From Casimicrobium huifangae (lineage in GTDB: Bacteria > Pseudomonadota > Gammaproteobacteria > Burkholderiales > Casimicrobiaceae), in assembly GCF_009746125.1 (NCBI RefSeq), contig NZ_CP041352.1:3456436-3520435 (forward strand): a stretch of 64,000 nt of DNA, in the 5' to 3' direction. Under the pieces are notes generated by a model, which searched no databases, was not told where the DNA came from, and was given only the letters and a program-made list of their open reading frames with translations. Shown here piece after piece: positions 1-7,829 of the stretch (position 1 is the first letter of the stretch; every line of letters begins with the position of its first letter). A program made the position numbers and the translations under genes.

Positions 1-52
1 CTACAGCTATTGTCGGAGAACCTTTGCAGAGTGGCAACAATTTAGAGTAAGT

Positions 53-177
53 CGATCGTCTTTTGCGTGAAAAGACAGCCACGCAAGGCATGCGAGCACA
101 AAACGCCTGAAGTCGACTTCAAGCCAAATTCAGCCTAATGCCCTTTGCTGACGCCATTTCTGAAAAAAGCTGATCGC
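53..177. repeat. Dispersed ~125-bp palindromic repeat, copy A (diverged)
   Basis: The central palindrome AAGTCGACTT lies at 110-119 and the right end reads GAAAAAAGCTGATCGC at 162-177. The left end (CGATCGTCTTTTGCG, from about 53) is a weak inverted match to the right end. The copy sits just past the 3' end of the patatin gene. It belongs to the family also found at 4581, 18504, 34808, 46704 and 57944. The left boundary is uncertain. Confidence 0.55.
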
Positions 178-1386
178 TTAGCCTCGCTCAACCAGCGCAA
201 GCTCCAGATCATCCAGCGCATGGGTCAGCTGCGACATGACGACACCGGTGTTGCCGCGCGACACATGCCGCGCCGTGGGCAGCAGCCGGCGGTGCGGATC
301 GCGCAGCGCGTGCAGGTTGAGCTTGACGCCATAGTGCGCGAACTCCTTCGCGAGCACGTCGGCACGGGCCAGCAATTGCTCACGCGTGTGCTGATAGGCG
401 TGCTCAGCGAGGCGGCGGCGGTTGCTGTAGCTGAACAGATTGGAGAAAAACAGGTCGGCGTCGCCCTTCGACGGCTCCAGCACAATCAGCCGCGCATCGC
501 GGTAGGTGTTCGCATAGCTGGAAAGGCTCTTCTCCAGCCGTGAATGAATCAACGCCCGGAAAGTTTGCGACAGCACCGTCGGCAGGCCCTTCTCGACCAG
601 ATGCGACTGCGCGTGTCTAGCCACCGTGCTGTTGAAGGGCACCAGCGGATTGACGCAGATGACCAGTTTGGCGCCGGCGTCGAGCGCGCTGGATGCATGC
701 AGCGTCTTGTTCAACGCGCCATCGACGTAATGCCTGGCACCGATCTTCACCGGCGTGTACATGCCGGGCAGCGCTGCGCTCGCCTGCACCGCCTGTGAAA
801 TCGGCACGTGGTCCATGCCTTTGGCACCAAACTCAACCGTCTCGCCGGAATCGAGATCGGTCGCGATCAGGAACAGGCGCGCCGGCAGTTCACGAAAATC
901 GTTGCTGCGACCGGGTTTGCTGAGCAGCTCGCGCATGGCGCGCTCGATGGCGCGATTGTCGAATAGCCCGGTCGGGATCGCAGCAGCCAGGCGCTGCAGC
1001 TCGGACAGTGCGCGGCTCGGTCGCAGTGACTTCGCACTGGCCCACAATGCCGCCATCACCGCGCCGGGCAGGTTCGCCACGCGCGAGGCGTACTCGCGCA
1101 GCGCAGGGCGCATGAACACACCGGGTGACAGCGCGTCGCCGTCTTCACCCTCGTTCTCGATGAAAAGCTGCACCATCTCGCGCGGCGTGATGCCGTTGGC
1201 GAGCCCGGCGGTGACGAAGGCACCGGCGCTGACGCCCACATAGGAATGCAGCCGCGTGAAGTCGAGCGTCGGCAGCGCATCATGCAGCGCCGCCAGCGCG
1301 CCCACCTCATACACAGCCCCCAGCGGCCCGCCACCGGCGAGCGCCAGTGCAATGGGGGGGCGATCAGAAGAGGTTTGCTGCGTCAT
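178..1386 (-). CDS. Patatin-like phospholipase family protein
   Basis: Serine lipid acyl hydrolase of the patatin/RssA family, 402 aa from the chosen ATG at 1386. That start places the glycine-rich oxyanion loop (LALAGGGPLGA) at residues 14-24; longer in-frame extensions upstream add only low-complexity sequence with no motif. The nucleophile elbow GVSAG is at residues 51-55 (Ser53) and the second half of the Ser-Asp dyad is in the YVDGAL motif. No signal peptide or membrane segment is evident, so it is probably cytosolic or peripheral on membranes or lipid granules. Its neighbour is a phasin about 220 bp upstream on the same strand, which would suit a role in storage-lipid or PHA granule turnover; that link is inference. 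The substrate (phospholipid, triacylglycerol or PHA) cannot be read from sequence. Confidence 0.85.
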   Translation of the reverse strand: MTQQTSSDRPPIALALAGGGPLGAVYEVGALAALHDALPTLDFTRLHSYVGVSAGAFVTAGLANGITPREMVQLFIENEGEDGDALSPGVFMRPALREYASRVANLPGAVMAALWASAKSLRPSRALSELQRLAAAIPTGLFDNRAIERAMRELLSKPGRSNDFRELPARLFLIATDLDSGETVEFGAKGMDHVPISQAVQASAALPGMYTPVKIGARHYVDGALNKTLHASSALDAGAKLVICVNPLVPFNSTVARHAQSHLVEKGLPTVLSQTFRALIHSRLEKSLSSYANTYRDARLIVLEPSKGDADLFFSNLFSYSNRRRLAEHAYQHTREQLLARADVLAKEFAHYGVKLNLHALRDPHRRLLPTARHVSRGNTGVVMSQLTHALDDLELALVERG

Positions 1387-1473
1387 AAGGTTTCCGTGTC
1401 TGACGTTTTGTATCTCTGGCGGACAGGCACCGGTTTGCGGCGCGTCAACCAGCCGCCAATCATAGGCGGCAAT

Positions 1474-1497
1474 GAAAACGGCCACCGAAGTGGCCGT
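1474..1497 (-). terminator. Rho-independent terminator after the phasin gene
   Basis: On the minus strand an 8-bp stem ACGGCCAC/GTGGCCGT with a TTCG tetraloop is followed by TTTTCATT. It lies about 110 bp past the phasin stop and before the patatin gene. The T tract is short, so read-through is possible. Confidence 0.55.
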
Positions 1498-1606
1498 CTC
1501 GTTTTTGCGTGTCCACGCGATTGGTGCAGTGCGCAAACCAACGGACGATGATGCTCGAGGAGGAGGATTCGTTCGTCAACTGCTTGTGCCCGCACCCGGG
1601 CCCGCC

Positions 1607-2098
1607 TTAGGCCGCCTTCTTCGCGGCCGGCTTGCGCGCTGCAGGCTTCTTGGCCGCAGCGGCAACTGCCGGTGCAGCCTTGCCGCCGTTGAGCTTTTGT
1701 ACCTGCTTGGTCAGCTCTTCCACGCGCTCGGTGAGCTTCTGGATGTCGGCCTTGGTGGGCACGCCCAGGCGGCCCACGGCGCGGCCAACGCGCTCTTCAA
1801 ACACGGTCTCCAGGCGATCCCACGCGCCAGCCGCCTTGCTGGTGGCTTCGGTGATCTTGCCCGACACTTCGTTGGTCACGTCGCTGACCTGTGCATCGGC
1901 GAATTGACGGAATTTCTTCTGCAGGCCTGCGCCTTCTTTGACGAGTGCTTCAAACACTTTGCTACCTTCTTCCTGAGCTTTGGCAAACGCACCGAGACCG
2001 GCCAGCCAGATCTGGCTGGAAGATTCCTTCACGGTACCGAGCAGATTGCTGTCGGCCGTGCCCGCTGCGGCGGAGGCTTTGCTGAATTTCTTGACCAT
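1607..2098 (-). CDS. Phasin family protein (polyhydroxyalkanoate granule-associated)
   Basis: 163-aa protein with the architecture of PhaF/PhaI-type phasins. An amphipathic helical N-terminal two-thirds includes SSQIWLAGLGAFAKAQEEGS (about residues 27-46), a region characteristic of this family. A coiled-coil leucine-rich stretch (KLTERVEELTKQVQKLNGG) follows at about 120-138, then an Ala/Lys/Pro tail of AAKKPA-type repeats that resembles histone H1. Phasins coat PHA granules, and the basic tail of PhaF-type members binds DNA and helps partition granules at division. A GGGAG-type ribosome site precedes the ATG. PHA storage is therefore likely in this organism, although no PHA synthase lies in the window. 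The tail resembles that of the SWIB protein at 4917. Confidence 0.88.
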   Translation of the reverse strand: MVKKFSKASAAAGTADSNLLGTVKESSSQIWLAGLGAFAKAQEEGSKVFEALVKEGAGLQKKFRQFADAQVSDVTNEVSGKITEATSKAAGAWDRLETVFEERVGRAVGRLGVPTKADIQKLTERVEELTKQVQKLNGGKAAPAVAAAAKKPAARKPAAKKAA

Positions 2099-2248
2099 TG
2101 TGTAACTCCCTGTGGTTGCCGGATTGTTGGCGGGTTGCGATGGTGTGAACTGTATGCACGGCGCATAGAGCGCGCATCCTAGAAACCCTCGATTTCGCTA
2201 GGAGCTTGGCTCTAGAATGGTTTTGCACGTTCGCGCTTTCGCGCGAAG

Positions 2249-2389
2249 GACGAAGGACGGAGGACGACGGCCTAGCGGCCTAGGACGCAAAGGTCTGCAA
2301 CGAAGGCCGCCAGGAATGGGGCAATTCGATCGCACAGCTTTGCGTCCTAGCGACCAACGGGAGCGTCGTCATTCGTCCTTCGTCCTGCC
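2249..2389. repeat. Long imperfect palindrome upstream of the acyl-CoA reductase gene
   Basis: Two nested arm pairs are visible. TAGGACGCAAAG (2280-2291) faces its exact complement CTTTGCGTCCTA (2339-2350). Outside it a 22-base arm beginning GGACGAAGGACGG (from about 2249) faces CGTCGTCATTCGTCCTTCGTCC (2368-2389) with about two mismatches. GCGAAGCGG-type short repeats follow at 2390-2420. This fills most of the gap 2099-2442, in which no gene is seen. It may be a MITE-like element or a strong transcript hairpin. Confidence 0.6.
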
Positions 2390-2442
2390 GCGCAGCGGCT
2401 AACGTCCTGCCGCGAAGCGGCAACTAAACAAATGGAGGCAAC

Positions 2443-4446
2443 ATGACTTACTTCGTTACCGGCGCATCCGGGTTCATTGGCAAACGACTGGTGCGCAAGC
2501 TGCTGGCGCGCAAGAACAGCACGGTCTACTTTCTGATCCGCGCCGAGAGCAAGAAGAAAGTCGACAAGCTGCTCGCCTTCTGGGGTGAAGACGCGGCCAA
2601 ACGCTGCATCCCGGTGGTCGGTGATCTGGCCAAGCCCTTTCTCGGTGTGCACCCCAATGACCGCGCCAAACTGAAAGGCAAGATCAAGCACTTCTTCCAT
2701 CTTGCGGCGGTGTACGACATGACCGCGAGCGCAGAGGACAATCACACCGCCAATGTGCTCGGCACCGAGCACGCTGTCGCGCTGGCCAATGAGATCAAGG
2801 CCGGGCTGTTCCACCACATGAGTTCCATCGCGGTGGCTGGCAACTATGAGGGCGTGTTCCGCGAGGACATGTTCGACGAGGCGAAGGACTACCTCGATCA
2901 CCCCTACATGCAGACCAAGCACGAGAGCGAGGCTTACGTGCGCGAGCACTGCACGATGCCGTGGCGTGCCTATCGTCCGGCCATCGTGCTCGGCGATTCG
3001 AAGACTGGCGAGATCGACAAGATTGACGGGCCGTACTACTTCTTCAAGCTGCTGCAACGCATGCGCTCGATGCTGCCGCCGTGGATGCCCACCATCGGCA
3101 TTGAGGGTGGCCGCGTCAACATGGTGCCGGTGGATTTCGTCGTCGACGCCACCGACCACATCGCGCACAGCGCCGACAAGACACTCAACAAACGCGCCTT
3201 CCACCTGACCGATCCGGCGCCACTGCGCATCGGCGATTCGCTCAACATCTTCGCCCGCGCTGCGCACGCGCCGCAGATGACCATGCGCATCAACGCTGCG
3301 CTGTTCGGCTTCATTCCGCAGAGCGTGATGAAAGGCATGATGGCGCTGCCACCCGTGCGGCGCATCAAGAACGCGGTGATGAAGGATCTCGGCATCCCCG
3401 ATGACGTGCTCGGCTTCATCAACTACCCGGTCCGCTTTGATTGCCGCGACACGCTGAAGGCGCTGGAGGGCACCAAGATCGCCGTGCCGGAACTCGACAC
3501 TTATGCGGCCAGGCTGTGGGATTACTGGGAGCGCAACCTCGATCCCGATCTCTTTATCGATCGCACGCTGAAGGGACAGGTCGAAGGCAAGGTCATCCTG
3601 ATCACCGGCGGCACCTCGGGCATCGGCCAGGCAACAGCGCTGAAGATCGCGGAAGCGGGCAGTGCGAAGGCAGTGATCGTCTGCGGTCGCGACCAGGAGA
3701 AGATTGACGAAACCCTGAAGCTGGCGAAGAAGCGCGGCGTCAAGATCGTTGCTTACTCTGCCGACGTGTCCGATGAAGTGGGTTGTGCCGAATTCGCGAA
3801 GAAGCTGCACGAGAACCACGGCGGCGTCGATATCCTGGTCAACAACGCGGGCCGCTCCATTCGTCGCGCGCTGGAGCACAGTTATGACCGCTTCCATGAC
3901 TTCGAGCGCACGATGCAGGTCAACTACTTCGGCGCGTTGCGTATCACCATGGCGCTGCTACCGCACATGAGCGCGCAGAAGCGTGGCCACGTCATCAACA
4001 TCAGCTCGATCGGTGTGCTGACCAATGCGCCCCGCTTCTCGGCTTACGTCGCCTCGAAGGCAGCGCTGGATGCGTGGACGCGCTGCGCCTCGTCGGAATA
4101 CTCCGATCGCGGCATCAGCTTCACCACCATCAACATGCCGCTGGTGAAGACCCCGATGATCGCGCCGACCAAGATCTACAACAACGTGCCGACGCTGGAG
4201 CCCGACGAGGCCGCCGACATGATCATCCGCGCCATCGTCTACAAGCCGGTACGCATCGCCACCCGCCTTGGCGTGTTCGGGCAGGTGCTGCATGCGTTTG
4301 CGCCCCGTATTGCGCAAATCGTGATGAACACCAGCTTCCGCATGTTCGGCGACAGTGACGCGGCGAAGGGCAAAAAGAATGAAGTGGTGGGACCGTCCGC
4401 CGATCAGCTCGCATTGTCGAACCTGATGCGCGGCATTCACTTCTGA
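2443..4446 (+). CDS. Two-domain fatty acyl-CoA reductase (alcohol-forming), SDR family
   Basis: 667-aa fusion of an extended-SDR domain and a classical-SDR domain. The N-terminal half has TGASGFIG (residues 6-13) and YMQTK (155-159); the C-terminal half has TGGTSGIG (388-395), NNAG (467-470), SSIG (521-524) and YVASK (535-539). From memory the whole chain aligns with the ~660-aa Marinobacter fatty acyl-CoA reductase (Maqu_2507 type), including HLAAVYDM, DGPYYFFK, GIEGGR.N.VPVDFVVDA, INYP.RFD and TLKG.VEGKV. Those enzymes reduce long-chain acyl-CoA or aldehydes to fatty alcohols with NADPH, the first step of wax-ester synthesis. A GGAGG ribosome site sits 6 nt before the ATG. The gene appears monocistronic. 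No wax synthase (WS/DGAT) is in the window. Family assignment is strong; physiological product is inference. Confidence 0.88.
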   Translation: MTYFVTGASGFIGKRLVRKLLARKNSTVYFLIRAESKKKVDKLLAFWGEDAAKRCIPVVGDLAKPFLGVHPNDRAKLKGKIKHFFHLAAVYDMTASAEDNHTANVLGTEHAVALANEIKAGLFHHMSSIAVAGNYEGVFREDMFDEAKDYLDHPYMQTKHESEAYVREHCTMPWRAYRPAIVLGDSKTGEIDKIDGPYYFFKLLQRMRSMLPPWMPTIGIEGGRVNMVPVDFVVDATDHIAHSADKTLNKRAFHLTDPAPLRIGDSLNIFARAAHAPQMTMRINAALFGFIPQSVMKGMMALPPVRRIKNAVMKDLGIPDDVLGFINYPVRFDCRDTLKALEGTKIAVPELDTYAARLWDYWERNLDPDLFIDRTLKGQVEGKVILITGGTSGIGQATALKIAEAGSAKAVIVCGRDQEKIDETLKLAKKRGVKIVAYSADVSDEVGCAEFAKKLHENHGGVDILVNNAGRSIRRALEHSYDRFHDFERTMQVNYFGALRITMALLPHMSAQKRGHVINISSIGVLTNAPRFSAYVASKAALDAWTRCASSEYSDRGISFTTINMPLVKTPMIAPTKIYNNVPTLEPDEAADMIIRAIVYKPVRIATRLGVFGQVLHAFAPRIAQIVMNTSFRMFGDSDAAKGKKNEVVGPSADQLALSNLMRGIHF

Positions 4447-4580
4447 TCGCTCGCCAGCAGCAAGCCCGGCGACTGGCATAGGCGGCATGACCGTGGGTTC
4501 GACCCGGTCGGCCGTCTATGGTCAGTGCGGTTACAGCACAACTTCCGGTGGCGCGTCACCCGCTGCCATGCCATCGGAAT

Positions 4581-4710
4581 GCGGCAACAGCTCTCCCACC
4601 AATGCCTTGTTCGCAAAGGGCCCCAGGCTGATTTGCCCCTGAAGTCGACTTCCTGCCGTTCTGGCACCTGGCCCGCATCTCCCATCCACAGCGCGGAAAA
4701 AGCTGATGCG
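4581..4710. repeat. Dispersed ~125-bp palindromic repeat, copy B
   Basis: The AAGTCGACTT core is at 4642-4651, flanked symmetrically by GGGCC (4618-4622) and GGCCC (4669-4673). The right end is GGAAAAAGCTGATGCG and the left end is GGCAACAGC. It occupies the middle of the 470-bp gene-free gap 4447-4916, where nothing else is evident except the promoter region of the downstream gene. Confidence 0.75.
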
Positions 4711-4916
4711 TGCAGCATGAGTGTTGCGCGAAGGGTACGCTCCCGCGCTGCACTATGAAAACTCTGCGCGATTCGCTATGCACTACGCGTGAAATGGTCT
4801 TTAATCCGCGATGAACTTGGCACCGCAGGTCAGAGCGAAATCAGGACATGCAGCGGCAAGATTCACCACACATGTGTGCACTGTTATCAATCGATTGAAA
4901 TTGGGAGAATCCATCC

Positions 4917-5369
4917 ATGGCAGCCGCCAAGAAACCCGCAGCCAAGAAGCCCGCCGCGAAAAAGCCGGCAGCTAAAAAGCCCGCCGCCAAAGCAGCAGCA
5001 AAGAAACCCGCCGCGAAGAAGCCAGCAGCCAAACCGGCAGCCAAGAAGCCGGCCGCGAAAAAACCTGCTGCCAAAAAGCCCGCAGCGAAAAAGCCTGCCG
5101 CCAAGAAGCCCGCAGCCAAGCGCAAGCCGAATGCTGCCTTCATGAAGGCGATGACGCCGTCGGCAACGCTGGCCGCCATTATCGGCGCCACGCCGATGCC
5201 GCGCACCGAAGTCACCAAGAAAATCTGGGACTACATCAAGAAGAACAAGCTGCAGGACGCCCTCAACAAGCGCATGATCAATGCCGACGCCAAGCTGAAA
5301 GAGCTGTTCCAGAAGGCGCAAGTCTCGATGTTCGAAATGACCAAACTGGTCTCGAACCACCTCAAATAA
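4917..5369 (+). CDS. Histone H1-like Ala/Lys-rich protein with C-terminal SWIB/MDM2 domain
   Basis: 150 aa. Residues 1-70 are a near-perfect run of AAKKPA-type pentamer repeats, giving a very basic disordered tail like eukaryotic and bacterial H1 homologues. Residues about 78-150 form a SWIB domain, beginning LAAIIG.TPMPRTEV and containing KKIWDYIKKNKLQD, which is diagnostic for the family. Bacterial SWIB proteins (chlamydiae, many betaproteobacteria) are presumed DNA-topology or chromatin factors; the DNA-binding tail supports a nucleoid role. The start is fixed by a GGGAG site upstream. A strong terminator follows directly, so the gene is a single transcription unit. The repeat tract is tandem at DNA level (about 15-bp units), so its length may vary between strains. 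Confidence 0.9.
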   Translation: MAAAKKPAAKKPAAKKPAAKKPAAKAAAKKPAAKKPAAKPAAKKPAAKKPAAKKPAAKKPAAKKPAAKRKPNAAFMKAMTPSATLAAIIGATPMPRTEVTKKIWDYIKKNKLQDALNKRMINADAKLKELFQKAQVSMFEMTKLVSNHLK

Positions 5370-5390
5370 CAACGTCACCGCACAGGGGTG

Positions 5391-5417
5391 AGCCGGCGTT
5401 CGCGCCGGCTTTTTTTT
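5391..5417 (+). terminator. Rho-independent terminator of the SWIB gene
   Basis: Perfect 8-bp stem AGCCGGCG/CGCCGGCT closed by a TTCG tetraloop and followed by a run of T, 22 bp after the stop codon at 5369. Confidence 0.92.
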
Positions 5418-5443
5418 GCCCTGTTAGGCGACTGCTGATCAGC

Positions 5444-6814
5444 TCAGTCGAGCGCGACTTCGTCGCGGTACTCCGGCACCGAGCAGCTCCAGCCAAAGCG
5501 CTCGCCGATCTTCCGGCGCAAGGCATCGGCGGCGGACGGTTCGCCGTGCGTCACAAACACGTGGCGTGGCGCCCGCCTGAAGCCGGCGAGCCACTGCAGC
5601 AGCTCCTCATAATCGGCATGCGCTGACATCGTTTCGATGTTCACCACCTCAGCGCACACGGGTACGTACTCGCCAAAAATCTTCACCACATCAGCGCCAC
5701 TGACCAGCGTTGCGCCGCGTGTTCCGCCGGACTGGAAGCCGGTAAACAAAATGGTGTTGCGCTCATCCGGCGCCATCTGCACCAGATGATGCAAGACGCG
5801 ACCACCGGTTGCCATGCCGCTGGCAGAAATGACGATCATCGGCGTCTTCTGCTGGCAGAGCAGTTTCGACTCCTCGGGCGTGCGGACAAACTTCGCCATC
5901 CGGCACATCGCTGAGTAATCACGTTCGGAGAGCTTGTGTTCTCCGGCAAACTCACGATAGATCTCGGTTGCATCAATTGCCATCGGGCTGTTGATAAAGA
6001 TTGGCACCGGTGGCAGTTCACCGCGCTGCCGCAACTGGTAGAGATGAAACAGGATCACCTGCGCCCGCCCCACCGCAAATGCCGGAATCAGCACACTGCC
6101 GCCCCGCGCGACGGTGCGCGTCACGACGTCGCGCAAGGTCGCTTCAGTGTCGCTTGCCGGGTGCCGACGGTCGCCGTAGGTCGACTCGACCACCACATAG
6201 TCAGCCTCAGTGATTGGATTCGGCGGTCGCATCAGCGGATCATTCATGCGGCCAAGGTCGCCGGAGAAGGCGATCTTGACCCCGGCATGCGCGATCTCGA
6301 TACTCGCCGAGCCGATGATGTGCCCGTTTGGCCGCCAGCATGCCGTCACGCCTTTGGCCACTTCAATCGTGTGTCCATAATCCACCGGCGCAAGATGCCG
6401 GCAAACCGCGCGCGCGTCGTCGGCAGTAAACAGTGGCAACGCGGGCTGATGACGCGAGAAGCGATGCTTGTTGGCGAAGTTCGCTTCTTCTTCCTGCAAG
6501 TGGGCCGCATCAACCAGCAGAATCTCCGCCAGCGCCTGCGTGCCACGCGTGCAGTACACGCGACGCCGGAAGCCGCGCTTGCCGAGCACCGGCAGATAGC
6601 CGCTGTGATCAATGTGGGCGTGGGTCAATAGCACTGCATCCAGCGAGTGTGCTGGAAACGGCAGCTCCGCCCAATTCTTCAGCCGCAATTGCTTCCAGCC
6701 CTGAAACAGTCCGCAGTCGACCAGCACCCGGTGGTCACCGGCCTGCAAAAGATACTTCGACCCAGTGACGGTGCCGGTGGCACCAAGAAATTGCAGACGA
6801 AAACGGCTACTCAT
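5444..6814 (-). CDS. MBL-fold / beta-CASP metallo-hydrolase with RNA-specificity domain
   Basis: 456-aa metallo-beta-lactamase-fold protein. The zinc motif HAHIDH is at residues 65-70; the beta-CASP region follows, and a C-terminal RMMBL segment contains FVTHGEPSAADALRRKI. GFQ.GGTRGA and SASGMATGGR are also typical of the bacterial members of the CPSF73/Ysh1-like group, generally annotated as exonucleases. The family cleaves RNA; the target in this organism is unknown. Its ATG overlaps the stop of the upstream lipase gene by 4 bp (ATGA), so translation is probably coupled. It is the last gene of the four-gene minus-strand cluster 5444-9980. Confidence 0.88.
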   Translation of the reverse strand: MSSRFRLQFLGATGTVTGSKYLLQAGDHRVLVDCGLFQGWKQLRLKNWAELPFPAHSLDAVLLTHAHIDHSGYLPVLGKRGFRRRVYCTRGTQALAEILLVDAAHLQEEEANFANKHRFSRHQPALPLFTADDARAVCRHLAPVDYGHTIEVAKGVTACWRPNGHIIGSASIEIAHAGVKIAFSGDLGRMNDPLMRPPNPITEADYVVVESTYGDRRHPASDTEATLRDVVTRTVARGGSVLIPAFAVGRAQVILFHLYQLRQRGELPPVPIFINSPMAIDATEIYREFAGEHKLSERDYSAMCRMAKFVRTPEESKLLCQQKTPMIVISASGMATGGRVLHHLVQMAPDERNTILFTGFQSGGTRGATLVSGADVVKIFGEYVPVCAEVVNIETMSAHADYEELLQWLAGFRRAPRHVFVTHGEPSAADALRRKIGERFGWSCSVPEYRDEVALD

Positions 6815-7782
6815 GATGCCTCTCGCGCGTGCAGCCGCCCCAGCTCCCGCACCAGGACATCACGAGCCCGCGCGCCGCCGGGCATGCTCACGTGACCGAT
6901 CGCCGAAATGCGTACATTGTTTGCTCCCGGCATCACCGATGAATCCTGCGGCGAGATCACCGTATCGTGCACGCTGTAGATGCTGGTGAACGGCACCGGC
7001 ACGACAGCTTCGCTGAGTTCGCGCAACCACGCGTTGCCCGGCCGCATCTGATGGCCGTTTTCGCCGTTGGCCACGAAGGCGTGAAAGGTCCCGTGATGAG
7101 GAGAACCCATGGTCACCAGTGCCTCGACCTTGTCGCCGCCAAAACTCCGCAAGTAGGCCCGACAGACCAAGCCGCCCATGCTGTGCGCCACCAGTGTCAG
7201 GCGCCCGGCACCAGTGGCTGCCAGCACCTCGTCAATACGCGCCGCCAGTTTCGCCCCCATGGCGTCGATCGACGCGAACGCCGGCTGGTCGCTCGTGAAC
7301 ACGCGGTAGCCCATCGCCGACAGTGCTTTCGTTGTCGGAAACCACACGCCGCCATTATTCAAATAGCCGTGCTGCAAAAGCAGAACACGCCCGCCGCCCT
7401 GCGTGTCTCCGCGTTCGGCGGCAGTGCGAAACAGCGTACGGAATGGAATCAGCAGCAAGTTCTGCACGCAGAGTTGCAGATACTCAGCCATGAAGAAGCG
7501 GCACCAACTGATTGGGCCCAGTCGCAACTCAGCGGGGATCTCAATGCCCTTCACTCGCGATACGACATAGCTGGCAAAGGCGATCAGCAAACGCAGCAGC
7601 AGCGGCCCGAGCACCAGGCAAAGTATTCCTGCGGCAACACCGCGATGCTGCACCACTGGCAACACCAGTAACCAGAGCCAGAGCGTGAACTCAATGGTCA
7701 GCGCGACCACGCCCAGCGCCCACATGGGGATACCCCGCGCCGGGGAGATCGCCTTGCCGGGTACACCTATCACTTCATTCAT
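6811..7782 (-). CDS. Alpha/beta-hydrolase, lipase-like, membrane-anchored
   Basis: 323 aa. Two hydrophobic segments lie in the N-terminal 75 residues (about 20-45 and 48-70), so the catalytic domain is probably membrane-tethered. The hydrolase part has LLQHGYLNNGGVW, the oxyanion-hole region typical of triacylglycerol lipases, and the nucleophile elbow AHSMGG. MGSPHHGT matches the post-elbow strand of bacterial lipases, and a late His occurs in IGHVSMPGG. Predicted role: carboxylester or triacylglycerol hydrolysis at the envelope. The four-base overlap with the downstream metallo-hydrolase and the 47-bp gap from the GMC gene upstream indicate an operon. Confidence 0.82.
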   Translation of the reverse strand: MNEVIGVPGKAISPARGIPMWALGVVALTIEFTLWLWLLVLPVVQHRGVAAGILCLVLGPLLLRLLIAFASYVVSRVKGIEIPAELRLGPISWCRFFMAEYLQLCVQNLLLIPFRTLFRTAAERGDTQGGGRVLLLQHGYLNNGGVWFPTTKALSAMGYRVFTSDQPAFASIDAMGAKLAARIDEVLAATGAGRLTLVAHSMGGLVCRAYLRSFGGDKVEALVTMGSPHHGTFHAFVANGENGHQMRPGNAWLRELSEAVVPVPFTSIYSVHDTVISPQDSSVMPGANNVRISAIGHVSMPGGARARDVLVRELGRLHAREAS

Positions 7783-7829
7783 GCGATCAGCCGATGGGCA
7801 TCAGCCAGGGAGCTTCGATAACGACAGTA

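Noticed and set aside
11-25. 15-base match TGTCGGAGAACCTTT to 24658-24672
   Set aside because: A shared 15-mer is expected by chance about once or twice in a window of this size and flanks do not align.
2347-3897. 516-codon open frame on the minus strand
   Set aside because: Antisense to the acyl-CoA reductase, whose domains are unmistakable.
4917-5125. Tandem ~15-bp DNA repeats, considered as CRISPR or minisatellite
   Set aside because: They encode an in-frame AAKKPA tail, there are no spacers and the period follows codons. No CRISPR array is present in the window.
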